Source of the DNA: Micromonospora nigra
GTDB lineage: Bacteria > Actinomycetota > Actinomycetes > Mycobacteriales > Micromonosporaceae
Direction of reading: 5' to 3'
Length of the DNA: 64,000 nucleotides
Assembly: GCF_900091585.1 (NCBI RefSeq)
Contig: NZ_FMHT01000003.1
Location: 5,544,001-5,608,000, forward strand
This document shows positions 44,331-53,462 of this stretch, piece after piece. The notes beneath the pieces are model-generated. The model searched no databases. It was not told the DNA's origin and worked only from the letters and a program-made list of their open reading frames with translations. The position numbers and the translations under genes are program-made. Position 1 is the stretch's first letter. Each line of letters begins with the position of its first letter.

Positions 44331-45143
44331 GTGATCCGACTTTCGCACGCCCTTCCCGGCTCGGCCACCGTGACCGCCGCGGCGGAGCCGCCCCAGGACG
44401 GTCTGGTCGGCTACGTCACCGATCTGGTCGAACGCCTCGGTGGGCCGGGTGCGGGGTTGGCCGTGGCGCTGGAGAACCTGTTCCCGCCGATTCCCAGCGA
44501 GGTGATCCTGCCGCTCGCCGGGTTCGTCGCGGCGCAGGGGCGGATGAGCGTCGTCGGTGCCATCTTCTGGACGACACTCGGGTCGCTGCTCGGCGCCCTT
44601 GCCCTCTACTGGGTCGGCGCCGCGTTGGGCCGGGAGCGGACGCGGGCCATCGCGGCGAGGCTGCCGCTGGTGAAGCTCAGCGACATCGACCGAACGGAGG
44701 AGTGGTTCCTGCGGCACGGCGTCAAGGCCGTCTTCTTCGGACGGATGATCCCGATCTTCCGGAGCATGATCTCGATCCCGGCCGGAGTGGAACGCATGCC
44801 GGTGCTCACCTTCGCGGTCTACACCACGCTGGGCAGCCTGATCTGGAACACCACCTTCGTGATGGCCGGCTACCTGCTGGGTGACAACTGGCATCTGGTC
44901 GAGGGGTACGCCGGCATCCTCCAGAACCTCGTCATCGCCGCCTGCGCGCTGGGGCTCGTCTGGTTCGTCGTCACCCGGTGGCGCCGTTCCCGCCGAGCCG
45001 GTGGCCTGCGCCCCAATGACAGCGGCGCGGGCCTGGCCGAGTCGACGCCGGCCGGGGTGCCCGATCCGGACGGGCGCGGCACCATCTACCGCAGCGCCTG
45101 GGCCGACGACTGGCAACACCCCGACCAGAACCCGCCCCGGTGA
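44331..45143 (+). CDS. DedA-family membrane protein (270 aa)
   Basis: A DedA/SNARE-associated (VTT) protein. Characteristic are LENLFPPIPSEVILPLAGFV, GSLLGALALYWVGAALGRER, FFGRMIPIFRSMISIPAG and LGSLIWNTTFVMAGYLLGDN. These proteins move or scramble undecaprenyl phosphate or phospholipids. GTG 44331 is the start; the C-terminal 45 residues are disordered. It overlaps the phosphatase gene by 4 bp (GTGA). Confidence 0.9.
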   Translation: MIRLSHALPGSATVTAAAEPPQDGLVGYVTDLVERLGGPGAGLAVALENLFPPIPSEVILPLAGFVAAQGRMSVVGAIFWTTLGSLLGALALYWVGAALGRERTRAIAARLPLVKLSDIDRTEEWFLRHGVKAVFFGRMIPIFRSMISIPAGVERMPVLTFAVYTTLGSLIWNTTFVMAGYLLGDNWHLVEGYAGILQNLVIAACALGLVWFVVTRWRRSRRAGGLRPNDSGAGLAESTPAGVPDPDGRGTIYRSAWADDWQHPDQNPPR

Positions 45144-45559
45144 CGGCCGGGCCGCAATGGGCGGACGACGTCGGTGTGGTCGAACTACCTGGCGGGATAC
45201 GGGTGCGGGGGCGGCGGATCGCCGACCTGGCCGCACCGGCGGACTTCAGCCTGCTGCTGGCGCCGGGACCAGCACCCGACTGGGCGTACCGGCGAGTCCG
45301 GTGGCCGGACTTCTGGATCCCGACGGACCGGGCGGACACCCTGGACGCGTTGCGTGAGGCACTGGGCCGGGGGTACGCGGGCCAGCGGGTGGAGGTGGCC
45401 TGCCGGGGCGGTACGGGCCGGACCGGCACCGCGTTGGCGGCGCTGGCGATTCTCGACGGACTGCCGGTCGAGCAGGCGGTCGACTGGGTGCGCGCCGCCT
45501 ACCGGCCGGGTGCGGTGGAAACCCCCTGGCAGCGTCGCTGGCTGCGTCGGTTGCCCTGA
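45140..45559 (+). CDS. Small protein-tyrosine-phosphatase-like protein (139 aa)
   Basis: A cysteine phosphatase fold. The signature CRGGTGRTG places the catalytic Cys at residue 88 and the Arg at 94 (C-x5-R), with a likely general-acid Asp in the loop PTDRAD near 63. It would dephosphorylate Tyr or Ser/Thr, or possibly a lipid phosphate in view of the coupled DedA gene (GTGA overlap). Confidence 0.8.
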   Translation: MTAGPQWADDVGVVELPGGIRVRGRRIADLAAPADFSLLLAPGPAPDWAYRRVRWPDFWIPTDRADTLDALREALGRGYAGQRVEVACRGGTGRTGTALAALAILDGLPVEQAVDWVRAAYRPGAVETPWQRRWLRRLP

Positions 45560-45643
45560 TCGCGCCGCCGGGGCCGGCGGCGGTGTGCGCGTACCGGCCC
45601 GGCGGCGGTGTCGCCCTGCCCTCGAAGCGGGACGGGTTGGTGG

Positions 45644-47917
45644 TCAGGGCGTGACGTAGTCGCGCAGGTGGCGGGCGGTGAGGGTGGTGCCGTGCGCCAC
45701 CAGGTCGGCCGGGGTGCCGGTGAACACGATCCGACCGCCGTCGTGACCGGCACCCGGGCCGAGGTCGATCAGCCAGTCCGCGTGGGCCATCACCGCCTGG
45801 TGGTGTTCGATCACGATGACCGTGTTGCCGGCGTCCACGAGCCGGTCGAGCAGCGCGAGCAACTGGTCGACGTCGGCCAGGTGCAACCCGGTGGTCGGCT
45901 CGTCCAGCACGTAGGTGCCGGCCTTCTCGGCCATGTGGATGGCCAGCTTGAGTCGTTGCCGCTCGCCACCGGAGAGCGTGGTGAGCGGCTGGCCGAGGGT
46001 GAGGTAGCCCAGCCCGACGTCGGCCATCCGGTTCAGGATGACCCGGGCCTGGCCACCGGGGAAGAAGTCCCTGGCCTCGGCCACCGACATGGCGAGCACC
46101 TCGCTGATGTTCTTTCCGCGCAGCCGGTAGGTGAGCACCTCGTCGGTGAACCGGCGGCCCTCGCACCGTTCGCAGACCGAGGCGACGCCGGCCATCATGG
46201 CCAGGTCGGTGTAGACCAGGCCGATGCCCTTGCAGGTGGGGCAGGCACCCTCGGAGTTGGCGCTGAACAGGGCGGCCTTCACGCCGTTGGCCTTGGCGAA
46301 CGCCGTGCGGATCGGGTCCAGCAGGCCGGTGTAGGTGGCCGGGTTGCTGCGCCGGGAGCCACGGATGGGGGACTGGTCGACGACGACCACCCCGTCGCGG
46401 CGGCGCAACGAGCCGTGGATCAGGGAACTCTTGCCGGAGCCGGCCACCCCGGTCACCACCGTCAGCACGCCGAGCGGCACGTCGACGCTGACGTCGCGCA
46501 GGTTGTGCAGGTCGGCGTTGCGGATGGCAAGCTGCCCCGTGGGGGTGCGGGTCCGCCCGCGCAGGCGTACCCGGTGGTCGAGGTGGCGGCCGGTGAGGGT
46601 GTCGGAGCGGCGCAGGCCCGGCACGTCCCCGGTGAAGCAGATCCGCCCGCCGGCCGCGCCCGCGCCGGGGCCCAGGTCGACCACGTGGTCGGCCACGGCG
46701 ATGGTCTCCGGCTTGTGTTCGACCACCAGCACCGTGTTGCCCTTGTCCCGCAGGCGCACCAGCAGGTCGTTCATCCGGGCGATGTCGTGCGGGTGCAGGC
46801 CGGTGGTCGGCTCGTCGAAGACGTACGTGACGTCGGTGAGCGGGGAGCCGAGGTGGCGGACCATCTTCACCCGCTGTGCCTCCCCGCCGGAGAGCGTGGC
46901 GGACTCGCGGTCGAGGCTGAGGTAGCCCAGGCCGATCTCCACCAGCGACTCCAGCAGGTCACGCAGGTTGCCGGTCAGCGGCGCGACGGACGGGTCGTCG
47001 ATGCCCCGGACGAACTCGGCGAGGTCGCTGATCTGCATCGCGGCACAGTCGGCGATGTTGCGCCCGGCGATGCGTGACGACAGGGCCGCGGCGTTGAGCC
47101 GGGTGCCGCCGCAGTCGGCGCAGGTGGTGAAGGTGACCGCGCGGTCGACGAAGGCGCGGATGTGCGGTTGCATCGACTCGCGGTCCTTCGCGAGGTAGAG
47201 CCGCCGCACCTTGACGGCCAGCCCCTCGTAGGTGAGGTTGGTGCCGCCCACCTTGATCTTCGTGGCCGGCCTGTGCAGGAAGTCGTGCCACTGCTCGGGC
47301 GTGAAATCCTGGAGTTTGGTGTCGGGGTCGAACAGGCCGCAGCCGGCGAATGCCTGCCAGTACCACGAGTCGACCGCGAAGTTCGGCACGGTGATCGCCC
47401 CGTCGTTGATCGACCTCTCCACGTCGACCAGTTCGTGGACGTCCAGGTCGGACACCCGGCCCAGACCCTCACAGGTCGGGCACATGCCCTCGGCCAGGTT
47501 GAAGCTGTACGCTCCCGCGCCGCCGACCTGCGGAACGCCGAGCCGGCTGAACACGATCCGCAGCATCGCGTACGCGTCGGTGGCGGTGCCCACCGTCGAG
47601 CGGGAGTTCGCGCCCATGCGCTCCTGGTCGACGACGATGGCCGGGGTGAGGTTGCGCAGCGAGTCGACGTCGGGCCGGGACAGGTTCGGCATGAACGACT
47701 GGAGGAACGCGCTGTAGGTCTCGTTGATCAGCCGCTGGGACTCGGCGGCGATCGTCCCGAACACCAGGGACGACTTGCCCGAGCCGGACACGCCGGTGAA
47801 GACGGTCAGCCGGCGTTTCGGGATGTCGACCGAGATGCCGGCGAGGTTGTTCTCCCGTGCCCCGCGTACCTCGATGACGTCGTGGCTGTCGGCGGCGGAC
47901 CGTGCTGGCTGCTGCAT
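45644..47917 (-). CDS. UvrA2-type ABC ATPase (DrrC-like, 757 aa)
   Basis: A UvrA paralogue with two ABC ATPase halves. Walker A sites are [14 protein letters not shown] and [14 protein letters not shown], the signatures are [10 protein letters not shown] and [10 protein letters not shown], and zinc-finger Cys pairs appear in [29 protein letters not shown] and CERCEGRRF. At 757 residues it lacks about 190 residues of full UvrA, including the UvrB-interaction region. UvrA2/DrrC proteins free DNA of intercalating drugs and give resistance. It is divergent from a MerR regulator, suggesting drug induction. Confidence 0.9.
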   Translation of the reverse strand: MQQPARSAADSHDVIEVRGARENNLAGISVDIPKRRLTVFTGVSGSGKSSLVFGTIAAESQRLINETYSAFLQSFMPNLSRPDVDSLRNLTPAIVVDQERMGANSRSTVGTATDAYAMLRIVFSRLGVPQVGGAGAYSFNLAEGMCPTCEGLGRVSDLDVHELVDVERSINDGAITVPNFAVDSWYWQAFAGCGLFDPDTKLQDFTPEQWHDFLHRPATKIKVGGTNLTYEGLAVKVRRLYLAKDRESMQPHIRAFVDRAVTFTTCADCGGTRLNAAALSSRIAGRNIADCAAMQISDLAEFVRGIDDPSVAPLTGNLRDLLESLVEIGLGYLSLDRESATLSGGEAQRVKMVRHLGSPLTDVTYVFDEPTTGLHPHDIARMNDLLVRLRDKGNTVLVVEHKPETIAVADHVVDLGPGAGAAGGRICFTGDVPGLRRSDTLTGRHLDHRVRLRGRTRTPTGQLAIRNADLHNLRDVSVDVPLGVLTVVTGVAGSGKSSLIHGSLRRRDGVVVVDQSPIRGSRRSNPATYTGLLDPIRTAFAKANGVKAALFSANSEGACPTCKGIGLVYTDLAMMAGVASVCERCEGRRFTDEVLTYRLRGKNISEVLAMSVAEARDFFPGGQARVILNRMADVGLGYLTLGQPLTTLSGGERQRLKLAIHMAEKAGTYVLDEPTTGLHLADVDQLLALLDRLVDAGNTVIVIEHHQAVMAHADWLIDLGPGAGHDGGRIVFTGTPADLVAHGTTLTARHLRDYVTP

Positions 47918-48094
47918 GGCATTCCTTCGCGAGGTCGGGTGCGGAGACGGCGGGGAAGACCACTGGCGCCCCGGCCACCTTCAATTGTCCCATTCGGTCG
48001 GTAGTGGAGACTTTTCTCCATCGGTCCACGCCAGCATGGCCGACCCCTGCGACAAAGTCTCCAACGGGCGGTGAGCGTTAGGGTGGTCGGTGTG
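47918..48094. promoter_or_regulatory. uvrA2/merR divergent promoter with TGGAGACTTT inverted repeats
   Basis: The gap holds TGGAGA-CTTT-TCTCCA (48005-48020) and an inverted pair TGGAGACTTT (48005-48014) with AAAGTCTCCA (48054-48063). Such dyads are typical of MerR-family operators. They lie where a promoter for either gene could be distorted by the MerR protein. Confidence 0.55.
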
Positions 48095-48823
48095 ATGGCG
48101 CGACGGCAGCGGTCGGGGCGGCTGCGCACGGTCGACGTGGCGGCCTCCGCCGGCATCTCGGTGCAGCAGGTCCGCAACTACCTCGACCTCGGGGTGCTAC
48201 CGCGCGTGGCGCGCACCGAGCACGGGTACCGGATCTTCACCGAGAAGCACGTCCGCGCGCTCGCGGTGGTCCGCCTCATGGCCGAGGGGCACGGTTGGGC
48301 GCGTACCCGGAAGGTGATGGCGGCCGTGCACGACGGGGACCTGCCGGCGGCGCTGGCGGCGCTCGACGGCGGCCACGCGGAGCTGGACCGGGAACGCGCC
48401 GAGATCCGGGGGGTCCTCGGGGCGTTCGAGACGGTGGTGACCGCCCCCCGCGCGGCGGTGCCCGTGCCCCGGCGGGGCATGCGGGTCGGCGCGGTCGCCG
48501 CCGTGGTCGGGGAGCGCGCCTGGCAGTTGCGCGGCTGGGAGGCGCGCGGGCTGCTGCGCCCGGTGCGCGAGCCGGACACCGGCTACCGGGTGTACGACGA
48601 GGCTGAGGTGCGGGCCGCCCGGGTGGTGGCGCTGCTGCGCCGGGCCGGCTACCCCTTCGACATCGTCGCGGCGGTGCTGACGGAGATGCGCACCACCGGC
48701 AGCCCGGAACGGGTCCACGCCGAACTGGCCCGCCGGGAACAGGATCTGCACCGGCGCAGCGTCCGGCGGTTGCGCGCCTCCGCGGCGTTGCACGCCTACC
48801 TGCAGGAGGTGGGCCTGCTGTAG
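48095..48823 (+). CDS. MerR-type regulator with two HTH domains (242 aa)
   Basis: Two MerR-like DNA-binding domains are found in one chain. The first (about 8-75) is LRTVDVAASAGISVQQVRNY ... GVLPRVARTEHGYRIF; the second (about 130-195) is VGAVAAVVGERAWQLRGWEA ... RPVREPDTGYRVYDEAEVRA. A short helical C-terminus follows and no long effector domain is present. It is divergent from uvrA2 and likely its activator. ATG 48095 is chosen (AGGGTGG upstream); GTG 48071 is an alternative. Confidence 0.8.
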   Translation: MARRQRSGRLRTVDVAASAGISVQQVRNYLDLGVLPRVARTEHGYRIFTEKHVRALAVVRLMAEGHGWARTRKVMAAVHDGDLPAALAALDGGHAELDRERAEIRGVLGAFETVVTAPRAAVPVPRRGMRVGAVAAVVGERAWQLRGWEARGLLRPVREPDTGYRVYDEAEVRAARVVALLRRAGYPFDIVAAVLTEMRTTGSPERVHAELARREQDLHRRSVRRLRASAALHAYLQEVGLL

Positions 48824-48833
48824 GCGGGTCGGC

Positions 48834-49568
48834 TCAGCGCAGGACCAGCAGGTCCAGGTGGTCGACCACCGGGCCGGAGGGTCGCCGGGCCGCGACCCGC
48901 AGCCGGGCCAGGCCCGTCTCGTACTCCTCGTCGGTGATGAGGTGCAGTGGGGTGTGTGCCCGCCGGGAGAGCTTCGCGGCGTACTCGGCGAGGGAGGCGG
49001 CGGTGGTCTGCGCGACGGGCTCGACGGTGCTGACCGGGAACCCGGCCGCGGTGAAGGCCGCGCGGACCCGGGCCACCCCGGGGTACGTGTCGAGGACGCG
49101 GACCGCCTCCGGGAACCAGTCGAACAGGGCGATGCGCTGGTGCCGGCCGGGGAAGGGGGAGCGGATCAGCACGGGCGCCCCCGGGCGCAGCACCCGCCGC
49201 AGTTCCCGGGCGAGCACGTCCAGGTCTGGCACGTGGTGGATCATCGTCGACAGCCAGGCGGCGTCCAGGCTGGTGTCGCGCAGCGGCAGGGCGGTGCCGT
49301 CCCCGCCGACCAGCGGGCGGTGCGGGCAGCGGGTGCGCATCGCCGCGGCCGGTTCCAGCGCCAGTATCCGGACGCCGAACCAGTCCGTGAAGGCGTTCGC
49401 CCAGGCTCCGGTGCCGGCGCCCAGATCCAGCACGGTGTGACCGGAGCGCGGGCGCAGGTGCTGCTGGACGGCGTAGCGCCAGCGCTCCAGCCCGGCGCGG
49501 GGCAGTTCCCGGGTGGCGGCGAACGCCGCCGCGTCGGTGTCGTCGAAGGGGATCAGAGCCACGGCCAT
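48834..49568 (-). CDS. Class I SAM-dependent methyltransferase (244 aa)
   Basis: A UbiE-like methyltransferase: HTVLDLGAGTGAWANAFTDW (motif I), ILALEPAAAMRTRCPHRPLV, GDGTALPLRDTSLDAAWLST and ELRRVLRPGAPVLIRSPF. ATG 49568 follows GAGGTG. It is convergent with the MerR gene at 10 bp. Substrate unknown. Confidence 0.85.
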   Translation of the reverse strand: MAVALIPFDDTDAAAFAATRELPRAGLERWRYAVQQHLRPRSGHTVLDLGAGTGAWANAFTDWFGVRILALEPAAAMRTRCPHRPLVGGDGTALPLRDTSLDAAWLSTMIHHVPDLDVLARELRRVLRPGAPVLIRSPFPGRHQRIALFDWFPEAVRVLDTYPGVARVRAAFTAAGFPVSTVEPVAQTTAASLAEYAAKLSRRAHTPLHLITDEEYETGLARLRVAARRPSGPVVDHLDLLVLR

Positions 49569-49710
49569 CACCTCGCCACCGTCGCCGGGAGGTCCGGGCG
49601 ATCGTTCCTGCGGTTCTAGCCGCGGGGTGACGCCCGAGGCAACGGCTTGTGATCAAGTACGCAACCCGGGCCGGCGCAGCCCGTCACGTCGTCCGCCCAC
49701 CCGGGGTGGG

Positions 49711-50562
49711 TCAGCGCACCGCGCAGGGAGCGAGGTTGACCAGCTCGGCCGGGCGGTTGCCGTCGACCCGACCGATCGCGGTGGCGATGCGGTTGAGGGC
49801 GGCGATGCGCTTGTCCTCGAGCGGACCGACGATCGCGTTCTGCACGAAGTTCGGACCGCCCTCGGGGCGGACGGCGAGCCGGGCGAGCCGGGCGTCCGCC
49901 TCGGCGATCTGCCGGTCCAGGTTGGCCAGCTCGCGCGTCACCTCGGCCTGGGCCCGGACGGGAACGGCGGGCAGCCGGCCGGCGACGTCCGGGCAGTTCA
50001 CCTTCCGGGCGACGCCGACACCGTCGTCGCCCACATCGCCGTCGTCGCCGGCTCCGCCGATGTCGTCCGCGCCGATGGTGCCGTTGCCGGTCCCACCGTT
50101 GCCAGCCCTGCCGTTGACCGCGCTGGCGATGCCGGGGGCGTTGAGGCCGCAGGTGGCGAGGCTGGCGAGGTCGGGCCGCTGACCGCCGGCACGGTTGATG
50201 TTGATCTCGATACGGTCGAGGACGGCGACGCGCTTGCTGCGCAGTGGGCCGAGAATGGCGTTCTGGACGACGTTCGGGCCGCCCTGGGGGTTGGCGGCCT
50301 GCCTGGCCAGCCGGGCGTTGGCGTTGGCGATCTCGTTGTCCAGGTTGGCCAGTTCCTGCTCGACGCCGGCCACGGCGGCGGCCGGCACCGCGGAGAGCCT
50401 GTCGCGGACGGTCGGGCAGTTCACCGTCCGTGCGTCGCTGGCGGCGGCGCCCGCGTCGGTGCCGGCGTTGGCCAGGGTCAGGCCGCCAGCGAGGAGCAGT
50501 ACCGCGAGGGCGCCGACTCCACCGAGCTTGAGGGCGGCGTGCTTCTTCGTGCGCGTGGCCAT
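49711..50562 (-). CDS. Secreted protein with two tandem repeats (283 aa)
   Basis: A signal peptide (KKHAALKLGGVGALAVLLLA, cut near GLTLANA-G) precedes two copies of an about 90-residue repeat. Each has VNCPxVxxRL, AVP, ELANLDxxIA, ARLARxA, GGPNxVQNAIxGPL and a late Cys, so each probably has one disulphide. A Gly/Asp-rich linker joins them. I do not recognise the family; the repeats are helical and look like a small cell-surface module. Confidence 0.7.
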   Translation of the reverse strand: MATRTKKHAALKLGGVGALAVLLLAGGLTLANAGTDAGAAASDARTVNCPTVRDRLSAVPAAAVAGVEQELANLDNEIANANARLARQAANPQGGPNVVQNAILGPLRSKRVAVLDRIEININRAGGQRPDLASLATCGLNAPGIASAVNGRAGNGGTGNGTIGADDIGGAGDDGDVGDDGVGVARKVNCPDVAGRLPAVPVRAQAEVTRELANLDRQIAEADARLARLAVRPEGGPNFVQNAIVGPLEDKRIAALNRIATAIGRVDGNRPAELVNLAPCAVR

Positions 50563-50816
50563 GTACCTCTCCTTGACTGGACCGCCGTCGAGCCCGACGA
50601 ACCGTGGTTCGCCGGTCGGCGGTGCATCGTGAACGCCGGGAGGGTGACGCGCCGTCGGGCGACGGCGAGCCCCGGCAGGGGCCTGCCCGGAAGCGCCGGG
50701 CCAGCTCCGGGAGCGCTCCCGAGGATGGTCCGGTCGTGTTCGTTCTCGGTCTGGGGTACGGAGGGCGGCGGTCAAAGGTTCAGCACTGGACAAACGAAGG
50801 TGTCTTCGTGAATACT
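50563..50816. other. Gene-free leader region upstream of the riboswitch
   Basis: There is no convincing gene here. A perfect hairpin ACGAAG-GTGT-CTTCGT (50794-50809) and an AT-richer stretch up to 50820 suggest the terC promoter. Confidence 0.4.
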
Positions 50817-50935
50817 GGATCGTAGTTCGAGGGGGAGTACCCGCCACCGGACGCGCCGTACGTCATTACGGGCCTCAGGGCCCCGGCGGCGCGGGCCGCC
50901 ACGACGACGGCGGCTCGGGGAGACCTTCGACCCGT
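50817..50935 (+). ncRNA. yybP-ykoY (Mn2+) riboswitch upstream of terC
   Basis: The two conserved loop elements of the yybP-ykoY riboswitch are present and in order: GGGGGAGTA (50831-50839) and GGGGAGACCTTCGAC about 75 nt later (50917-50931). Between them is the usual GC-rich hairpin with a CGTCATTACGGGC segment. The closing helix can form from TCGAGG (50827-50832) and CTTCGA (50925-50930). This class binds Mn2+ and, in known cases, controls terC/alx, mntP and related genes, matching the TerC gene 42 bp downstream. Confidence 0.8.
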
Positions 50936-50976
50936 ACGCCGGCGACCCGCGCCGGCCGGTCGAGGGGAGAACCGCA

Positions 50977-51939
50977 ATGTCGTTCGCCGTGCCGTGGTGG
51001 GCCTGGGTGGCGCTCACCGTCGCGATCGCCGTGATGCTCGCGATCGACCTGTTCATGCACCGCGACAACCACGTGATCGGTTTCCGCGAGGCCGCCGTCT
51101 GGTCGGCGGTCTGGATCGTCGCCGGCCTGGCCTTCGGCGGCGTGCTGTGGGTCTGGCAGGGCGACGAGGCCGCCGGCGCCTACTACGCCGGCTACCTCAT
51201 CGAGAAGGCGCTGTCGGTCGACAACGTCTTCGTCTTCGCGCTGATCTTCACCTACTTCGCGGTGCCCGCCGCATATCAGCACAAGGTCCTCTTCTGGGGC
51301 GTCGTCGGCGCGCTCGCCTTCCGCCTGGTGTTCATCTTCGTCGGCGTGGAGCTGCTGGAGACCTTCTTCTGGACCGCCTACCTGTTCGGCGCCTTCCTGA
51401 TCTGGACCGGCTGGAAGATGGCCTTCCAGCACAACGAGGAGGTCCACCCCGACCGCAACCCCGTGGTTCGCCTGGTCCGCCGGATCATCCCCACCGACGC
51501 GCGGTACCACGGCGACCGCTTCTTCGTCCGGCTCGACGGCCGGCGGGTCGCCACCCTGCTCTTCGTGGTGCTCATCGCCGTCGAGGCCACCGACCTGATC
51601 TTCGCCGTCGACTCCGTCGCCGCGGTCCTCGCGATCACCACCAGCACCTTCATCGTCTGGACCGCCAACGCGTTCGCCGTCCTCGGCCTGCGCAGCCTCT
51701 ACTTCTGCCTGGCCGGGCTGCTGCGTCGGTTCACCAAGCTGCACTACGGGCTCGCCGTGCTGCTGGCCTTCGCCGGCGTCAAGCTGATCCTGTCCGAGAC
51801 CCCCGTGGGCAAGCTGCCCATCCCGCTCACCCTCGGCGTCATCGTGGTCGTGCTCACCGCCTCGATCGTCTGGAGCCTGCGCGCCACCCGGGGCGCGCAG
51901 CCGGCCGGGGAGGAGCCCCGTACGCCGGTCGGCGGCTGA
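50977..51939 (+). CDS. TerC/Alx-family membrane protein, probable Mn2+ exporter (320 aa)
   Basis: A nine-helix-type TerC protein: WAWVALTVAIAVMLAIDLFM, EKALSVDNVFVFALIFTYFA (with the conserved acidic Glu/Asp pair) and EATDLIFAVDSVAAVLAIT. TerC/Alx proteins export Mn2+ or protect exported metalloproteins. The upstream yybP-ykoY riboswitch strongly supports manganese control. GGGGAG precedes the ATG at 50977. A perfect 40-bp palindrome follows the stop. Confidence 0.92.
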   Translation: MSFAVPWWAWVALTVAIAVMLAIDLFMHRDNHVIGFREAAVWSAVWIVAGLAFGGVLWVWQGDEAAGAYYAGYLIEKALSVDNVFVFALIFTYFAVPAAYQHKVLFWGVVGALAFRLVFIFVGVELLETFFWTAYLFGAFLIWTGWKMAFQHNEEVHPDRNPVVRLVRRIIPTDARYHGDRFFVRLDGRRVATLLFVVLIAVEATDLIFAVDSVAAVLAITTSTFIVWTANAFAVLGLRSLYFCLAGLLRRFTKLHYGLAVLLAFAGVKLILSETPVGKLPIPLTLGVIVVVLTASIVWSLRATRGAQPAGEEPRTPVGG

Positions 51940-51943
51940 GAGT

Positions 51944-51983
51944 CGGCCCCGGCCCGCCGCAACGTTGCGGCGGGCCGGGGCCG
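51944..51983 (+). terminator. terC terminator, perfect 40-bp palindrome
   Basis: A perfect 40-bp palindrome (arms 51944-51963 and 51964-51983), just after the terC stop, with no T tract. It should form a very stable hairpin or cruciform. Confidence 0.75.
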
Positions 51984-52081
51984 CGTCGGTCGCACCGACC
52001 GTGGCGGCGCCGCACCCGCGCACGATGGCATCTCGGACGATCTGCGGGAAAGGTGCGGATGATCCGATAGTGTTCGGTGGA

Positions 52082-52972
52082 GTGGAAGGTTCGATCGCGG
52101 TCACGGACCAGGCGGCGGCGAGCCGTCGGCCGGGCCGGTGGGCGCTGACGGCCCTGGCGGTCTGCGCGGTCGCCGCCGGATGCCAGCGCCCGCCGTCGCC
52201 GTACCCACCGTCGCCGTCGGCATCTCCACCGTCCGTGTCGCCTCCGCCGTCGGGTGCCACCGTCCGGCCCGGCCTCGTCGACCTGGCCGACGTCGACCCG
52301 CGAATCCTGACCGACTTCCGTTACGCCACGGCCCACAACTTCGTCGGTCGGCCGATCGCCGGCTACGAGGAGCCGCTGTGCCTGTTGACCCGGCCGGCCG
52401 CCGAGGCGCTGCGCCGCGTGCAGGACGTTGCCCTCGAACAGGGGCGCAGCCTCAAGGTCTACGACTGCTACCGGCCACAGCGGGCGGTCGACGAGTTCGT
52501 CGCCTGGGGCGCACAGCCCGGCGCGCAGGAGATGAAGGCCGAGTTCTACCCCCGCGTCGCCAAGTCGGATCTGTTCGCCGAGGGGTACCTCGGCGCACCC
52601 TCCGCCCACAGCCGGGGCAGCACCGTCGACCTGACCCTGGTCGACGTCCCGGCCGCCCCGCAGCCGACGTACTCGCCCGGTCAGTCGTTGCGGCCGTGCA
52701 CCGCCCCCGCGCAGCAGCGGTTTCCCGACAACAGCGTCGACATGGGTACCGGCTTCGACTGCTTCGACCCGCTCTCCGCCACCGACAACCCGCGCGTCGA
52801 CGCCACCGCCCGCGCCAACCGGCGGCTGCTGGAAGGGCTGATGACCGACGCCGGATTCGTCAACTACGACCGGGAATGGTGGCACTACCGCTACCGGGAC
52901 GAGCCGTGGCCCGACACGTACTTCGACCTGCCGGTGGCCCGGTCGTCGACCGGCCATCGCGGTGGATCATGA
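52082..52972 (+). CDS. D-Ala-D-Ala dipeptidase-like lipoprotein, VanX/DdpX family (about 296 aa)
   Basis: The N-terminus is a lipoprotein signal (GRWALTALAVCAVAAGC) followed by a Pro/Ser-rich spacer. The catalytic part is an M15D peptidase: RYATAHNFVGRPIAGYEEPL, VYDCYRPQRAVDEF, the zinc motif SAHSRGSTVDLTLVD (S-x-H-x6-D) and the ending EWWHY with the third ligand His and catalytic Glu. It hydrolyses D-Ala-D-Ala dipeptide. No vanH/vanA genes are near, so a role in wall recycling is more likely than resistance. The start (GTG 52082 or 52070) is uncertain. Confidence 0.85.
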   Translation: MEGSIAVTDQAAASRRPGRWALTALAVCAVAAGCQRPPSPYPPSPSASPPSVSPPPSGATVRPGLVDLADVDPRILTDFRYATAHNFVGRPIAGYEEPLCLLTRPAAEALRRVQDVALEQGRSLKVYDCYRPQRAVDEFVAWGAQPGAQEMKAEFYPRVAKSDLFAEGYLGAPSAHSRGSTVDLTLVDVPAAPQPTYSPGQSLRPCTAPAQQRFPDNSVDMGTGFDCFDPLSATDNPRVDATARANRRLLEGLMTDAGFVNYDREWWHYRYRDEPWPDTYFDLPVARSSTGHRGGS

Positions 52973-53122
52973 CCTTGGTCCCGGCTCACCCCGAATGTCG
53001 GCAACAACGCCATGATCGACGGGGCTGGACGACCACGCCCACGGTGGGGGGATATTCGTTGCGGGGGATCACCGGGGCCCTTAGCGTCATGGGCGTAGAT
53101 CGAGCCCTCTGAGGAGCTTGCC

Positions 53123-53254
53123 GTGTCGCAGCGCAACCGCACCGAGGCCCCGCGGCCCACGCCGCGCGGCGGTGCCCGGCTGCACAGCGGCGAACGCGCC
53201 GGGGGGCGGCGCCGGTCGCAACGGGGCCGGTGGCGGGGGTGGTGGCGCGACTAG
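53123..53254 (+). CDS. Small Arg/Trp-rich basic protein (43 aa)
   Basis: A short ORF with GAGGAG 7 nt before GTG 53123. It encodes a 43-residue, strongly basic product (MSQRNRTEAPRPTPRGGARL then HSGERAGGRRRSQRGRWRGW) ending WRD. Little can be said: it could bind RNA or membranes. No homologous family is recognised. The ribosome-binding site and a composition unlike random frames favour a real gene, but this is not certain. Confidence 0.45.
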   Translation: MSQRNRTEAPRPTPRGGARLHSGERAGGRRRSQRGRWRGWWRD

Positions 53255-53462
53255 CGCCGGCGCGTGACGCGCAGCCGCCCACCCCGCCGGGGCCGGGGCG
53301 GCTTCTTCGTGCCCGGCCGCGGGCGCGCCGTCGGAGCGACAGCTCGCCCGGCCCTCATCCGATGGCCGCCGCTTCGAACGGCTGCGGCCTCGAACTCGCT
53401 CGGCCCACGATCACTGTCGGCCACCGCCGCGCGGCACCACACCACGACACGAGGAGACGACG

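Noticed and set aside
52082..52972. Vancomycin-resistance locus (VanX)
   Set aside because: No VanH, VanA or VanRS genes adjoin; the protein is a lipoprotein, so a peptidoglycan-recycling role is more likely.
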